NCBI RefSeq assembly: GCF_009363855.1
Contig: NZ_CP045423.1
Coordinates: 3,502,001-3,566,000, forward strand
Source of the DNA: Microvirga thermotolerans
GTDB lineage: Bacteria > Pseudomonadota > Alphaproteobacteria > Rhizobiales > Beijerinckiaceae
DNA length: 64,000 bases
Direction: 5' to 3'
Numbering within the stretch: position 1 is the stretch's first letter; every line of letters starts with the position of its first letter. Under the pieces are notes generated by a model. The model ran no database searches and was not told the origin of the DNA. It saw only the letters and a list, made by a program, of their open reading frames with translations. Both the position numbers and the translations under genes were made by a program. This document shows, one piece after another, positions 17,600 through 26,354 of the stretch.

Positions 17600-18805
17600 A
17601 TGACTTTTCGTTACGGACTGCCGGCCGCGTTCGCGGTCCTGGCGGCACTCGGGGCCACGACGGCGGCCCGGGCGCAAGGGGAGATCAAGATCGGCGAGAT
17701 CAACAGCTACTCGGGGCTTCCTGCCTTTACGGAGCCCTACCGCAAGGGCTGGCAGCTCGCCATCGACGAGATCAACGCCGCGGGCGGTGTGGGCGGCAAG
17801 AAGCTGGTCGTGGTCTCCAAGGACGACGCCGGAAAGCCCGCGGACGCGGTCACCGCCGCCAACGAGCTGGTGTCCCGTGAAGGAGTCGCCCTCCTCACCG
17901 GCACCTTCTTCTCGAACATCGGCTTGGCCGTCGCGGATTACGCCAAGCAGAAGAAGGTCTTCTTCATGGCGGCCGAGCCGCTGACCGACGCGATGACCTG
18001 GTCGAACGGCAACCGCTACACTTTCCGGCTCCGGCCCTCCAACTACATGCAGGCAGCCATGCTGGCCGAGGAAGCGGCCAAGCTTCCCGCCAAGCGCTGG
18101 GCGACCATTGCACCGAACTACGAGTACGGCCAGTCGGCCGTTGCCGTGTTCAAGCAGTTGCTCTCGGCCAAACGGCCGGACATCGAATGGGTCTCGGAGC
18201 AGTGGCCCCCGCAGGGCAAGATCGATGCCGGAGCCGTGGTGCAGGCCGTCGCGTCCGCCAAGCCGGACGCGATCCTGAACGTCACGTTCGGCCCGGACCT
18301 GGTCAAGCTGGTGCGCGAGGGCAATACGCGCGGCCTGTTCAAGGATCGGTCGGTCGTCAGCTTCCTGACCGGCGAGCCCGAATACCTCGATCCGCTCAAG
18401 GAGGAGACGCCGGAAGGGTGGATCGTGACCGGATATCCCTGGTACGGCATCAAGACGCCCGAGCACGATGCCTTCCTGAAGGCCTATCAGGCCAAGTTCA
18501 ACGATTACCCACGCCTCGGCTCCATCGTCGGCTACGCGACCATGAAGTCCGTTGCGGCCATCCTTGCCAAGGCGGGCTCGACCGACACGGAGAAGCTCGT
18601 CGAGGCGGCCGAAGGGATCCAGGTCGATTCACCGTTCGGCCGCATCACCTTCCGCAAGCTCGATCATCAATCGACCCTCGGTGCCTTCGTCGGCAAGACC
18701 GGGCTCAAGGACGGCAAAGGCGTCATGGTCGATTTCGGCTACAGGGACGGCGCGAAGTATCTTCCGAGCGACGACGAGGTTCGCAAGCTTCGGCCGGAGG
18801 GCTGA
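17600..18805 (+). CDS. Branched-chain-type ABC transporter, periplasmic binding protein
   Basis: A 401-residue LivK-type (type I fold) binding protein. A signal peptide ends near TTAARAQG, followed by the mature start EIKIGEINSYSGLPAF. The family's YEYGQSAV and EWVSEQWPPQG segments are present. The ATG at 17600 has GGAGG five bases upstream; a GTG four codons earlier is less likely. As part of the nicotinate operon, its ligand is probably nicotinate or a related pyridine carboxylate rather than an amino acid. A strong hairpin follows in the gap to the permease gene. Confidence 0.88.
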   Translation: MTFRYGLPAAFAVLAALGATTAARAQGEIKIGEINSYSGLPAFTEPYRKGWQLAIDEINAAGGVGGKKLVVVSKDDAGKPADAVTAANELVSREGVALLTGTFFSNIGLAVADYAKQKKVFFMAAEPLTDAMTWSNGNRYTFRLRPSNYMQAAMLAEEAAKLPAKRWATIAPNYEYGQSAVAVFKQLLSAKRPDIEWVSEQWPPQGKIDAGAVVQAVASAKPDAILNVTFGPDLVKLVREGNTRGLFKDRSVVSFLTGEPEYLDPLKEETPEGWIVTGYPWYGIKTPEHDAFLKAYQAKFNDYPRLGSIVGYATMKSVAAILAKAGSTDTEKLVEAAEGIQVDSPFGRITFRKLDHQSTLGAFVGKTGLKDGKGVMVDFGYRDGAKYLPSDDEVRKLRPEG

Positions 18806-18833
18806 ACTGCATCGTCCGGCATGATGCCGACAT

Positions 18834-18860
18834 CCGGGCTCGCCGCTGTGGCGAGCCCGG
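18834..18860 (+). terminator. Intercistronic hairpin after the binding-protein gene
   Basis: A perfect 11-bp stem (CCGGGCTCGCC at 18834-18844 with GGCGAGCCCGG at 18850-18860) and a 5-nt loop, 28 bases after the binding-protein stop. No U-tract follows, so it more likely protects the upstream mRNA or lowers downstream expression than terminates fully. Confidence 0.7.
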
Positions 18861-18994
18861 GCCCCCAACCGGCGCGGCAAGCCAACGAGCCTCGCGACGA
18901 GCCGCGCCACGAGCGTTTCGAGCCGGCGGGGCCTCACTCGCCCAGCCGGTACCGGTGTGAGCGACTTGAGCCGAACCGAAGGAAGGCGTCGTCT

Positions 18995-20887
18995 GTGAAT
19001 TTCCTCGCTATCCAATTCTTGACAGGTCTCGCGAGCGCGGCATCGCTGTTTCTCGTCGCGTCCGGTCTCTCGATCATCTTCGGCGTGACGAGGATCGTGA
19101 ACTTCGCTCACGGCGCCTTCTACATGCTCGGCGCCTACATCGCATACACTCTTACAGAACGCTTCTCCGGCGCGTTGGGATTCTGGGGCGGGCTCATCGC
19201 GGCGGCCCTCGCCGTCGCCGCAATCGGGGCTCTGCTCGAAATCGTCCTGCTGCGGCGCATCTATCGCGCACCCGAGCTCTTCCAGCTGCTTGCCACCTTC
19301 GGCGTCACGCTGATGGTGCAGGATCTCGTCGTGATGATCTGGGGGCCCGAGGATCTGGTCGGCCCGCGTGCGCCGGGCCTGCGCGGCGCCGTCGAAATCT
19401 TCGGTCAGGCGGTGCCGAGCTACGACCTCTTCCTCATCGTCCTCGGACCCGCCGTTCTCGGGCTTCTCTGGCTGCTCTTCCATCGTACGCGCTGGGGCAT
19501 TCTCGTTCGCGCGGCGACCCAGGACCGCGACATGGTTGCAGCCCTTGGCGTGAACCAGAAATGGCTGTTCACCAGCGTCTTCGCCCTTGGCGTCTTCCTT
19601 GCCGGGCTTGGAGGGGCGCTGCAGATCCCGCGCGATGCGGTGAGCCATGCCATGGATCTGCGGATCATCGTCGAAGTCTTCGTCGTCGTCGTCATCGGCG
19701 GTCTGGGCAGCGTGCTCGGCGCATTCATCGCTGCGGTGATCGTGTCCGAGCTCAATGCCTTCGGCATCCTGGTCTTTCCCAAGATTTCCCTCGTGCTCGT
19801 GTTCCTGGTTATGGCCGCGGTTCTGGTCGTACGTCCCTGGGGTCTGCTCGGACGCCCCGAAGGGCCGGCACGACAGGCGGCCGGCATCAGCATCCGCCCG
19901 TGGAAGCCTCTCTCCCGCGAGGATCGGATCGGGATTGCGCTTGCCGTGATCCTGGCCGCAGCCCTGCCATTCTTCGCCGGGAACTATGCCCTGACGGTGG
20001 GAGCCGAGATCTTCGTCTTCGTGCTGTTCGCCGCAAGCCTCAGCTTCCTGATGACGGTCGGTGGCCTCGCATCCTTCGGGCACGCGGCCTATTTCGGCCT
20101 CGGCGCCTACGGAGCGGCCTTCGCTGCCAAGGCCGCAGGTCTGCCGATGGAGGCGGCGCTCCTGGTGGGTCCCCTGCTCGGCCTCCTCGGAGCGGTCGTC
20201 TTCGGCTGGTTCTGCGTGAGGTTGTCCGGCGTTTATTTCGCGATGCTCACCCTCGCCTTTGCCCAGATCGCCTGGTCGGTCGCCTTCCAGTGGGTCGAGG
20301 TCACGGGAGGCGACAACGGCATCCTCGGCGTCTGGCCCTCGGCATGGGCGGCGAGTCCCGCCGGCTTCTATTGGCTCTCGCTCGCAATCGCCACGGCAGG
20401 CGTCGCCGCGCTTCGGGTGTTGACCTTCTCCCCGTTCGGCTACGCCCTGAGGTCGGCCCGCGACTCGGTTCTTCGCGCCGAGGCTATCGGCATCGACCGC
20501 GGGCGCGTGCAGTGGATGGCGTTCATCATTGCAGGAACCTTCGCAGGCATTGCCGGATCGCTCTTCGCTTTCCTGAAAGGCAGCGTCTTTCCCGAAAACC
20601 TGGCGATCCCCCTCTCCGTCGACGGTCTCGTGATGGTTCTCCTAGGCGGCATCGAAACGGTCTCCGGCGCGGTCGTCGGCGCCATCGTCTACAAGGCGCT
20701 CGCCATCTGGCTGATGAGCCAGACCGACCTGTCCAAGCTTATCCTGGGCGCGATCATCGTCGCTCTCGTCGTCGCATTCCCGAAAGGGATCGTCGGCTTC
20801 GCCGAGGAGATGCGGGCACGCTGGCGTGACGTACGTTACAAGGCGGGCACTCCGCTCGCCGCCTCGAAAGCGGAGGCCGCGGAATGA
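18995..20887 (+). CDS. Fused branched-chain-type ABC permease (LivH-LivM)
   Basis: A 630-residue membrane protein in which a LivH-type permease (about 1-285, with FGVTRIVNFAHGAFYMLGAY) is joined to a LivM-type permease (about 310-630, with MTVGGLASFGHAAYFGLGAY). Each half carries its family's characteristic loop. The GTG at 18995 is chosen because GGAAGG lies eight bases upstream and it begins exactly where LivH similarity starts; the upstream open frame covers the hairpin region. It forms the channel of the importer encoded here. The end overlaps the ATPase gene by 4 bp. Confidence 0.9.
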   Translation: MNFLAIQFLTGLASAASLFLVASGLSIIFGVTRIVNFAHGAFYMLGAYIAYTLTERFSGALGFWGGLIAAALAVAAIGALLEIVLLRRIYRAPELFQLLATFGVTLMVQDLVVMIWGPEDLVGPRAPGLRGAVEIFGQAVPSYDLFLIVLGPAVLGLLWLLFHRTRWGILVRAATQDRDMVAALGVNQKWLFTSVFALGVFLAGLGGALQIPRDAVSHAMDLRIIVEVFVVVVIGGLGSVLGAFIAAVIVSELNAFGILVFPKISLVLVFLVMAAVLVVRPWGLLGRPEGPARQAAGISIRPWKPLSREDRIGIALAVILAAALPFFAGNYALTVGAEIFVFVLFAASLSFLMTVGGLASFGHAAYFGLGAYGAAFAAKAAGLPMEAALLVGPLLGLLGAVVFGWFCVRLSGVYFAMLTLAFAQIAWSVAFQWVEVTGGDNGILGVWPSAWAASPAGFYWLSLAIATAGVAALRVLTFSPFGYALRSARDSVLRAEAIGIDRGRVQWMAFIIAGTFAGIAGSLFAFLKGSVFPENLAIPLSVDGLVMVLLGGIETVSGAVVGAIVYKALAIWLMSQTDLSKLILGAIIVALVVAFPKGIVGFAEEMRARWRDVRYKAGTPLAASKAEAAE

Positions 20888-21675
20888 CATCCTCGACGCC
20901 ACTCCTCGAAGTCAAAGGCCTCGCCAAATCTTATGGCGGCGTGCATGCCGTGAAAGGGGTTTCCTTCGAACTCGCCGCAGGCGAGATCCTGGCCCTCATC
21001 GGCCCGAACGGCGCCGGCAAGAGCACGTGCTTCAACATGCTCAACGGCCAGATCAGGCCGGATACCGGCACCATCCGCCTCTGCGGGCGCGACACGACCG
21101 GGCTCAGCCCCCGGATCGTCTGGCGTCTCGGCGTCGGTCGCACGTTCCAGATCACGGCCACCTTCACCTCGATGACGGTGCGGGAGAACGTTCAGGTCGC
21201 GCTGCTCTCGCAGCACGACGAGCTTTCGGTCTTCTACGGCTTTGCAGGCCGCGCTCACAGACGGAAGGCCGACGCGCTCCTCGATCTCGTAGGCATGGGC
21301 GCCAATGCCGAGCGTCCCTGCGGCGAGCTCGCCTACGGAGACTTGAAGCGCCTGGAACTGGCGATTGCGCTCGCCAACGACCCCAAGATCCTGCTCATGG
21401 ACGAGCCGACGGCCGGCATGGCGCCGAAGGAGCGCGTCGACCTCATGCGCCTGACCGCGAAGATCGCCCGCGAGCAGAAGCTCGGCGTGCTCTTCACGGA
21501 ACACGACATGGATGTCGTGTTCGAGCATGCCGACCGCATCATGGTGCTGAACCGGGGCGAGCTCATCGCCCAGGGTACGCCGGTCGAGGTGCGCAACAAT
21601 CCCCAGGTACAGGCCACCTATCTCGGAGAGGGGTTGCTCTACGACGAGCGCCATCGGCAGGGAGCGAACGCATGA
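20884..21675 (+). CDS. Branched-chain-type ABC transporter ATPase, LivG type
   Basis: A 263-residue ABC ATPase. Walker A is GPNGAGKST, the signature region is CGELAYGDLKRLELAIAL (a LivG-like variant without the usual LSGG), Walker B is ILLMDEPTAGM, and the H-loop is LFTEHDMDVVF. It begins in a 4-bp overlap with the permease gene and ends in a 4-bp overlap with the LivF-type gene, so the transporter subunits are translated together. It acts at the cytoplasmic face as one half of the ATPase pair. Confidence 0.92.
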   Translation: MTSSTPLLEVKGLAKSYGGVHAVKGVSFELAAGEILALIGPNGAGKSTCFNMLNGQIRPDTGTIRLCGRDTTGLSPRIVWRLGVGRTFQITATFTSMTVRENVQVALLSQHDELSVFYGFAGRAHRRKADALLDLVGMGANAERPCGELAYGDLKRLELAIALANDPKILLMDEPTAGMAPKERVDLMRLTAKIAREQKLGVLFTEHDMDVVFEHADRIMVLNRGELIAQGTPVEVRNNPQVQATYLGEGLLYDERHRQGANA

Positions 21676-22376
21676 AGCTCAGCGTATCCGGCCTCAACAG
21701 CTTCTATGGGCCCGCCCACATTCTGTTCGACGTTGCGCTCGAGGTCGGCGACGGCGAGGTGGTCGCCCTTCTGGGACGCAACGGCGCCGGCAAGTCGACG
21801 ACGTTCCGCTCGATCGTCGGCCTCGTTCCGCAGCGGACCGGTCACATCGTCTTCGAGGGCGAGGACGTTTCGGACAGGCCCACCTACGATATCGTGCGGC
21901 GCGGCCTCGGCTATGTTCCGGAGGACCGGCGCGTGTTCACGGAGCTCACCGTCGAGGAGAACTTCGCCGTCGGATACCAGCCTCCGCGCAAGGGAGCGCC
22001 CACCTGGACGCCCGAGAAGCTCTTCACCCTCTTTCCCAATCTGGGCGAGATGCGCCGCCGTCTCGGCGGGCGGATGAGCGGCGGCGAGCAGCAGATGCTC
22101 ACCATCGGCCGCACATTGATGGGCAATCCGTCGCTCGTTCTGCTCGACGAGCCCTCAGAGGGCTTGGCGCCCAAGATCGTCGAGCAGATGGCGGACGCCA
22201 TCCTCGCCATGAAGCGCGAGGGCCTGAGCATTCTGCTCTCCGAGCAGAACCTGCACTTCGCCCGCCTGATCTCGGACCGGGCCTATATCATCGAGAAGGG
22301 TCGCATCCGCTTCGGCGGAACGATGGCGGAGTTGGAAGCCAATCCGCAGATCCGGGACGCTTATCTCGCCGTCTGA
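21672..22376 (+). CDS. Branched-chain-type ABC transporter ATPase, LivF type
   Basis: A 234-residue ABC ATPase with Walker A GRNGAGKST, signature MSGGEQQMLTIGRTL, Walker B LVLLDEPSEGLAP and LLSEQNLHFA in the H-loop position (Gln for the usual His, as is usual in LivF proteins). It completes a five-component importer (binding protein, fused permease, two ATPases) inside the nicotinate operon. The MarR gene follows after 61 bases. Confidence 0.92.
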   Translation: MKLSVSGLNSFYGPAHILFDVALEVGDGEVVALLGRNGAGKSTTFRSIVGLVPQRTGHIVFEGEDVSDRPTYDIVRRGLGYVPEDRRVFTELTVEENFAVGYQPPRKGAPTWTPEKLFTLFPNLGEMRRRLGGRMSGGEQQMLTIGRTLMGNPSLVLLDEPSEGLAPKIVEQMADAILAMKREGLSILLSEQNLHFARLISDRAYIIEKGRIRFGGTMAELEANPQIRDAYLAV

Positions 22377-22437
22377 CGGCAGGAGCGCCGCGGCGCCCTG
22401 CCCTCTCCTGACCCTACCGACGAAAGGGAGAACCGCC

Positions 22438-22887
22438 CTGACAGCTCTCAAGACCCGGCGCAGGACCAGGACCGGCCCCTACGTTCTCGACGAGCAGGTC
22501 GGGTTCCTTCTGAGGCAGGTGAGCCAGCGCCATGGCGTGATCTTCGCCTCCCTCATCGGCGAGGATCTCACGCCGACGCAATGGGCCGCCCTCGCGAAGC
22601 TCCAGGAGATCGGCGAACCCTGCTCCCAGAACCTCCTCGGCCGGCACACGGCGATGGACGTCGCCACCATCAAGGGCGTGGTCGACCGCCTGACGAAGCG
22701 TGGTCTCACACGCACGATGGAGGATCCGACGGACAGGCGGCGCCTCCTGATCGCCTTGACCGAGGCGGGCCGCGAGACGGTGCAACGTGCGGAGCCCAAC
22801 GCCCGCCGGATCTCCGAGGAGACCCTGGCGCCTCTCACGCCCGCCGAGCAGGATGTTTTTCTGGAACTGCTGCGAAAGCTGCGTTGA
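22438..22887 (+). CDS. MarR-family transcriptional regulator
   Basis: A 149-residue winged-helix protein. Recognisable parts are the dimerisation helix (YVLDEQVGFLLRQVSQRH), LTPTQWAALAKLQE, the recognition helix region DVATIKGVVDRLTKRGL and the wing DPTDRRRLLIALTEAG. No ATG starts the conserved region. A CTG at 22438 has AGGGAG seven bases upstream and includes the whole first helix; a GTG at 22519 would cut that helix off. The regulator is the last gene of the catabolic operon, so it probably senses the substrate or an intermediate and controls sites A and B. The ligand is unknown. Confidence 0.8.
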   Translation: MTALKTRRRTRTGPYVLDEQVGFLLRQVSQRHGVIFASLIGEDLTPTQWAALAKLQEIGEPCSQNLLGRHTAMDVATIKGVVDRLTKRGLTRTMEDPTDRRRLLIALTEAGRETVQRAEPNARRISEETLAPLTPAEQDVFLELLRKLR

Positions 22888-22896
22888 GGCGGGCGC

Positions 22897-22998
22897 CTAG
22901 AGCATTTTCAGGCAAAGTGGGAACCGGTTGGCCGTCCGAAAATGCGGCAACCGAAAGACTTACGAGCGGGTTGCGCTTCGATGGAATCGCAACCCGCT
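22897..22998. repeat. Dispersed palindromic repeat, copy 1
   Basis: The core 22897-22950 runs from CTAGAGCATTTTCAGG to GAAAATGCGGCAA with an internal GGAACCGGTT. It is followed by a hairpin, AGCGGGTTGC (22965-22974) with GCAACCCGCT (22989-22998). The core recurs in inverted orientation at 59729-59782. It lies between the convergent marR and enamidase genes and may end transcription from both sides. Similar elements are common between genes in Hyphomicrobiales. Confidence 0.85.
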
Positions 22999-23021
22999 CT
23001 GGCGCCCCGCGCAGGACGGAT

Positions 23022-24221
23022 CTACCCGTGGACGATCTCCGGCACCTTCGTCGCCGGCGGCGTGTTGCGGCTGCGCTGCGTTCTCACGATTCCGTCGATG
23101 ATCGTCATACCGATGCCCGGCAGGTCGCCGAGCTGAACGCTCTCCAGCACGTTGCGTCCCGCCGAGTGTTGCGCCCGGTCGATCAGCACGAAATCCGCCG
23201 AACGGCCGACCTCGATCAGCCCGCAATCGAGCGCGCGCATGCGTGCGGTGTTGCCGGTGGCGAAGCAGAAAGCGATTTCCGCCGGAACGTCGCCGAGCGA
23301 GGACAGCATGGAGACCATGCGCAGAATGCCGAGAGGCTGCACGCCCGATCCCGCCGGGGCATCGGTTCCGAGAATGACCCGTTCGAGCTGCCCCATCTCC
23401 TTGGCGATCCGCAGGGTGTAGAGAGCGGCCCGCTCGTTGCCGTTGTGCACGAGCTCCAGGCCGCGCCGGCAGCCCTCGCAGATGCAGCGGATCTGGTTGT
23501 CGGGCAGCGCCGTGTGGCCGCCGTTGATATGCCCCACCACGTCCGTGTCGGCTTCGAGCACCACGTCCTTATCGATCAGGCCGGACCCCGGAATCGAAGG
23601 GCCGCCGGTATGGATGGTGCTCTGGATGCCGTACTTGCGGGCCCACCCGACCATGCGGCGGGCCGTCGGGCCGTCCTTGACGCCCCCCAGGCCGACTTCG
23701 CCCAGGAGCTTGACCCCCGCGGCGGCGAGTTCCTTAAAGTCCTCCTCCACCATGTCGGGTTCGATGCAGGGAGCGCCCGCATGGATCTTCACGCCGCCGG
23801 GGCGGAAGGCGGAGAAGGTGCGCTGGGCCGTGATCGCCATGGCCTTGAGCCCGACCACGTCCCGCGGCCGGCCCGGAGTATGCACCTCGCCCGCCGAGAT
23901 CATGGTCGTCACGCCGCCATGGAGAAAGCTGTCGATCCAGCCGAGCTGGTTCTGCCGGGGCGTCCAGTCCCCGGCGACCGGGTGCACGTGGCTGTCGATC
24001 AGGCCCGGCACCACCGTCGTTCCATGGGCATCGATGAGGGTGGTCGCCCCTTCGGTGTCCACGTTCTTCTCACGGCCGACTGCACTGATCTTGCCGTCGA
24101 CGGCGACGATCGTGTCCGCATCGAGGATCGGGTTTGAAAGATCCCCGCTCAACATCAGGCCGATATTGCGAATTACCAGCTTCGTGGGACCGCTCGGTTT
24201 CTGCGCCTCGTCATGGGCCAT
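23022..24221 (-). CDS. ena: Enamidase (amidohydrolase superfamily)
   Basis: A 399-residue metal-dependent hydrolase closely resembling the E. barkeri enamidase as I remember it. Shared segments include [11 protein letters not shown] (about 101-111), [20 protein letters not shown] followed by PLGILR, and the C-terminal SRNTPPA. Likely metal ligands are His78 and His80 (DSHVH), Glu175 (GEVGLG), His204, His231 and Asp287. The enzyme opens 1,4,5,6-tetrahydro-6-oxonicotinate to ammonia and 2-formylglutarate, the step after Hnr. The ATG at 24221 fits a GGGAGG seven bases upstream better than earlier in-frame ATGs. It is transcribed divergently from the ferredoxin gene and shares that control region. 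Confidence 0.85.
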   Translation of the reverse strand: MAHDEAQKPSGPTKLVIRNIGLMLSGDLSNPILDADTIVAVDGKISAVGREKNVDTEGATTLIDAHGTTVVPGLIDSHVHPVAGDWTPRQNQLGWIDSFLHGGVTTMISAGEVHTPGRPRDVVGLKAMAITAQRTFSAFRPGGVKIHAGAPCIEPDMVEEDFKELAAAGVKLLGEVGLGGVKDGPTARRMVGWARKYGIQSTIHTGGPSIPGSGLIDKDVVLEADTDVVGHINGGHTALPDNQIRCICEGCRRGLELVHNGNERAALYTLRIAKEMGQLERVILGTDAPAGSGVQPLGILRMVSMLSSLGDVPAEIAFCFATGNTARMRALDCGLIEVGRSADFVLIDRAQHSAGRNVLESVQLGDLPGIGMTIIDGIVRTQRSRNTPPATKVPEIVHG

Positions 24222-24287
24222 TGGCATACCTCCCATTGCCACCCGCCATTCAATCGGTTCGCTCTCAGTTCAGCACATCGGGGGCGG

Positions 24288-24349
24288 TTGACAAAGATCA
24301 TAAGGTCCGTATTTTTGTTTGTACACTAATAAATTGTCGGTCTCGACCG
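24288..24349 (+). promoter_or_regulatory. Composite promoter/operator upstream of the ferredoxin gene (site B)
   Basis: TTGACA (24288-24293), a possible -10 box TATTTT after 16 bases (24310-24315), then TTTGTACACTAATAAA (24318-24333) and a perfect inverted repeat CGGTC/GACCG with a 2-nt loop (24338-24349). It matches site A (10274-10343) in all parts and in spacing to within a base or two. It lies between divergent enamidase and ferredoxin genes and could control both. Confidence 0.65.
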
Positions 24350-24370
24350 CTCCGGACCGGAGGCTCCGCC

Positions 24371-24703
24371 ATGCCCTATGCCGTGATCGAAGGGTGTATC
24401 CGCTGCAAATACATGGACTGCGTCGAGGTGTGTCCGGTCGACTGCTTCTACGAGGGCGAGAACATGCTCGTCATCCACCCGGACGAGTGCATCGACTGCG
24501 GAGTCTGCGAGCCGGAATGCCCCGCCGAGGCGATCGTCCCGGACAGCGATCCCCGCGCCGAGAAATGGCTGCCGATCAACGCCCGCTTCGCCACGATCTG
24601 GCCCAACATCACGGAGAAGGGAAAGACGCCGGACGATGCGGATGCGTGGAACGGCAAGCCCGGCAAAGAGGCATTCCTGTCCGAAGCGCCTGCCCAGACC
24701 TGA
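24371..24703 (+). CDS. fdxA: 7Fe-type ferredoxin
   Basis: A 110-residue ferredoxin. Cysteines 9, 12, 17, 21 and 25 ([17 protein letters not shown]) and 40, 43, 46 and 50 ([11 protein letters not shown]) fit one [3Fe-4S] and one [4Fe-4S] cluster, and the C-terminal extension is that of FdxA proteins. GGAGG lies before the ATG. With the reductase encoded 26 bases downstream it forms a NADPH-to-ferredoxin electron path. The likely consumer is 6-hydroxynicotinate reductase, whose characterised homologue is ferredoxin-dependent. Confidence 0.92.
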   Translation: MPYAVIEGCIRCKYMDCVEVCPVDCFYEGENMLVIHPDECIDCGVCEPECPAEAIVPDSDPRAEKWLPINARFATIWPNITEKGKTPDDADAWNGKPGKEAFLSEAPAQT

Positions 24704-24729
24704 GACATCCCCGGAATGGATTTGAACCC

Positions 24730-25503
24730 ATGAGCAACTTCAACGAAGAACGCGTGCTGAGCATCCACCACTGGACGGACACGCTGTTCAGCTTCACGAC
24801 GACGCGCAGCCCGACCTTCCGGTTCAGGAACGGCGAGTTCACGATGATCGGCATTCCGGTCGAGGGCAAGCCTCTGCTCAGGGCCTACAGCGTCGTCAGC
24901 CCGAACTACGAGGAGAAGCTCGAGTTCTTCAGCATCAAGGTGCAGGACGGGCCGCTGACCTCGAGGCTGCAGCATCTGAAGGAGGGCGACTCGATCATCG
25001 TCAGCCGCAAGGCCACGGGAACGCTGGTGCTCGACAACATCCTGCCGGGCCGTAATCTCTACCTTCTCGGCACCGGAACCGGGCTTGCCCCCTTCCTCAG
25101 CATCATCCGCGACCCTGAAACCTACGAGCGCTTCGAGCGTGTCGTTCTGGTCCACGGTTGCCGCCAGGTGAACGAACTCGCCTACAGCGAGCTGCTCAGC
25201 AAGAGACTCCCCGAGGACGAGTTCCTGGGAGAGGAGATCCGCGAGAAGTTGATCTACTATCCGACGGTGACGCGCGAGCCCTTCCGAAACCGCGGCCGGA
25301 TCACGGACCTGATCACCTCGAATGCCCTGTTCGATGACATCGGCCTGCCTCCGCTCGACGTCGCCTGCGACCGCGTGATGATGTGCGGCAGTCCGCAGAT
25401 GATCCAGGACCTGCGCGCGATCCTGATCGGCCGGGACTTCCAGGAAGGCAACCACGGCGAGCCCGGGCACTTCGTCATCGAGAAGGCCTTCGTGGAGCGC
25501 TGA
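24730..25503 (+). CDS. fpr: Ferredoxin-NADP reductase
   Basis: A 257-residue flavoprotein of the bacterial FPR type. The FAD motif RAYSVVSP (about 51-58), the pyridine nucleotide motif LGTGTGLAPFLSI (about 113-125), a conserved MMCGSPQM and the C-terminal EKAFVER are all present. It would use NADPH to reduce the ferredoxin encoded just upstream, supplying low-potential electrons for ring reduction by Hnr. It could also serve general redox needs. The start has little ribosome-binding sequence, but no better start exists. Confidence 0.92.
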   Translation: MSNFNEERVLSIHHWTDTLFSFTTTRSPTFRFRNGEFTMIGIPVEGKPLLRAYSVVSPNYEEKLEFFSIKVQDGPLTSRLQHLKEGDSIIVSRKATGTLVLDNILPGRNLYLLGTGTGLAPFLSIIRDPETYERFERVVLVHGCRQVNELAYSELLSKRLPEDEFLGEEIREKLIYYPTVTREPFRNRGRITDLITSNALFDDIGLPPLDVACDRVMMCGSPQMIQDLRAILIGRDFQEGNHGEPGHFVIEKAFVER

Positions 25504-25544
25504 AGGCAATTCTCGCCCCGTCCTCACCTCCTTGCGGAAAAGAG

Positions 25545-25565
25545 CCTCCCGCGTTCTCCGGGAGG
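25545..25565 (+). terminator. Short hairpin between reductase and etfB
   Basis: CCTCCCG (25545-25551) pairs perfectly with CGGGAGG (25559-25565) around a 7-nt loop. There is no U-tract. It may separate expression of the fdxA-fpr pair from etfBA. Confidence 0.45.
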
Positions 25566-25590
25566 TGCCGCTCAGTCATGGATCCCACGG

Positions 25591-26340
25591 ATGAAGTTAC
25601 TTGTGGCGGTTAAGCGGGTTGTTGACTACAACGTGAAGATCCGGGTGAAGGGGGACGGCTCTGGGGTGGAGCTGGCCAACGTCAAGATGTCGATGAACCC
25701 CTTCGACGAGATCGCGGTCGAGGAGGCGATCCGCCTCAAGGAGGCGGGCACGGCCGGCGAGGTGGTCGCGGTGTCGATCGGCCCGGCCCAGGCCGCCGAG
25801 ACGCTCCGCACCGCCCTGGCCATGGGCGCCGACCGCGGCGTTCTGGTCAGGACCGACGCCCCGGTCGAGCCGCTCGCCGTCGCCAAGCTCCTCAAGGCGG
25901 TGGTCGCGCAGGAGAAGCCCGACCTCGTCCTGCTCGGCAAGCAGGCCATCGACGACGACGCCAACCAGACCGGCCAGATGCTCGCGGCGCTGCTCGGCTG
26001 GCCGCAGGGCACCTTCGCCTTCAAGGTCGCCGTGAACGACGGCAGCCTCGAGGTCACCCGCGAGGTCGACGGCGGCCTGCAGACGCTCGCGCTCACCCTG
26101 CCGGCGGTGGTCACCACGGACCTGCGCCTCAACGAGCCGCGCTATGCGAGCCTGCCCAACATCATGAAGGCCAAGAAGAAGCCCCTCGACGAGACCACGC
26201 CCGAGGCGCTCGGCGTCGACATCGCGCCGCGCCTGACGGTGCTCAGGACCGCCGAGCCGGGCGGGCGCAAGGCCGGGATCAAGGTCGCCTCGGCGGCCGA
26301 GCTCGTGCAGAAGCTCAAGACCGAAGCCGGCGTGCTCTGA
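25591..26340 (+). CDS. etfB: Electron transfer flavoprotein beta subunit
   Basis: A 249-residue EtfB with the typical start [19 protein letters not shown], the [13 protein letters not shown] segment and the nucleotide-binding [19 protein letters not shown]. Its length is normal. With EtfA it accepts electrons from acyl-CoA dehydrogenases and passes them to ETF-ubiquinone oxidoreductase. In this setting it might serve glutaryl-CoA dehydrogenase if nicotinate is degraded through glutarate, but it may be the general housekeeping ETF. The etfA gene follows after 14 bases. Confidence 0.95.
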   Translation: MKLLVAVKRVVDYNVKIRVKGDGSGVELANVKMSMNPFDEIAVEEAIRLKEAGTAGEVVAVSIGPAQAAETLRTALAMGADRGVLVRTDAPVEPLAVAKLLKAVVAQEKPDLVLLGKQAIDDDANQTGQMLAALLGWPQGTFAFKVAVNDGSLEVTREVDGGLQTLALTLPAVVTTDLRLNEPRYASLPNIMKAKKKPLDETTPEALGVDIAPRLTVLRTAEPGGRKAGIKVASAAELVQKLKTEAGVL

Positions 26341-26354
26341 GGAGGAGGAAGACC

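Noticed and set aside
18821..18994. A 58-residue N-terminal extension of the fused permease
   Set aside because: The stretch contains the strong hairpin, has no similarity to LivH, and a GTG with a good ribosome-binding site begins exactly at the conserved part.
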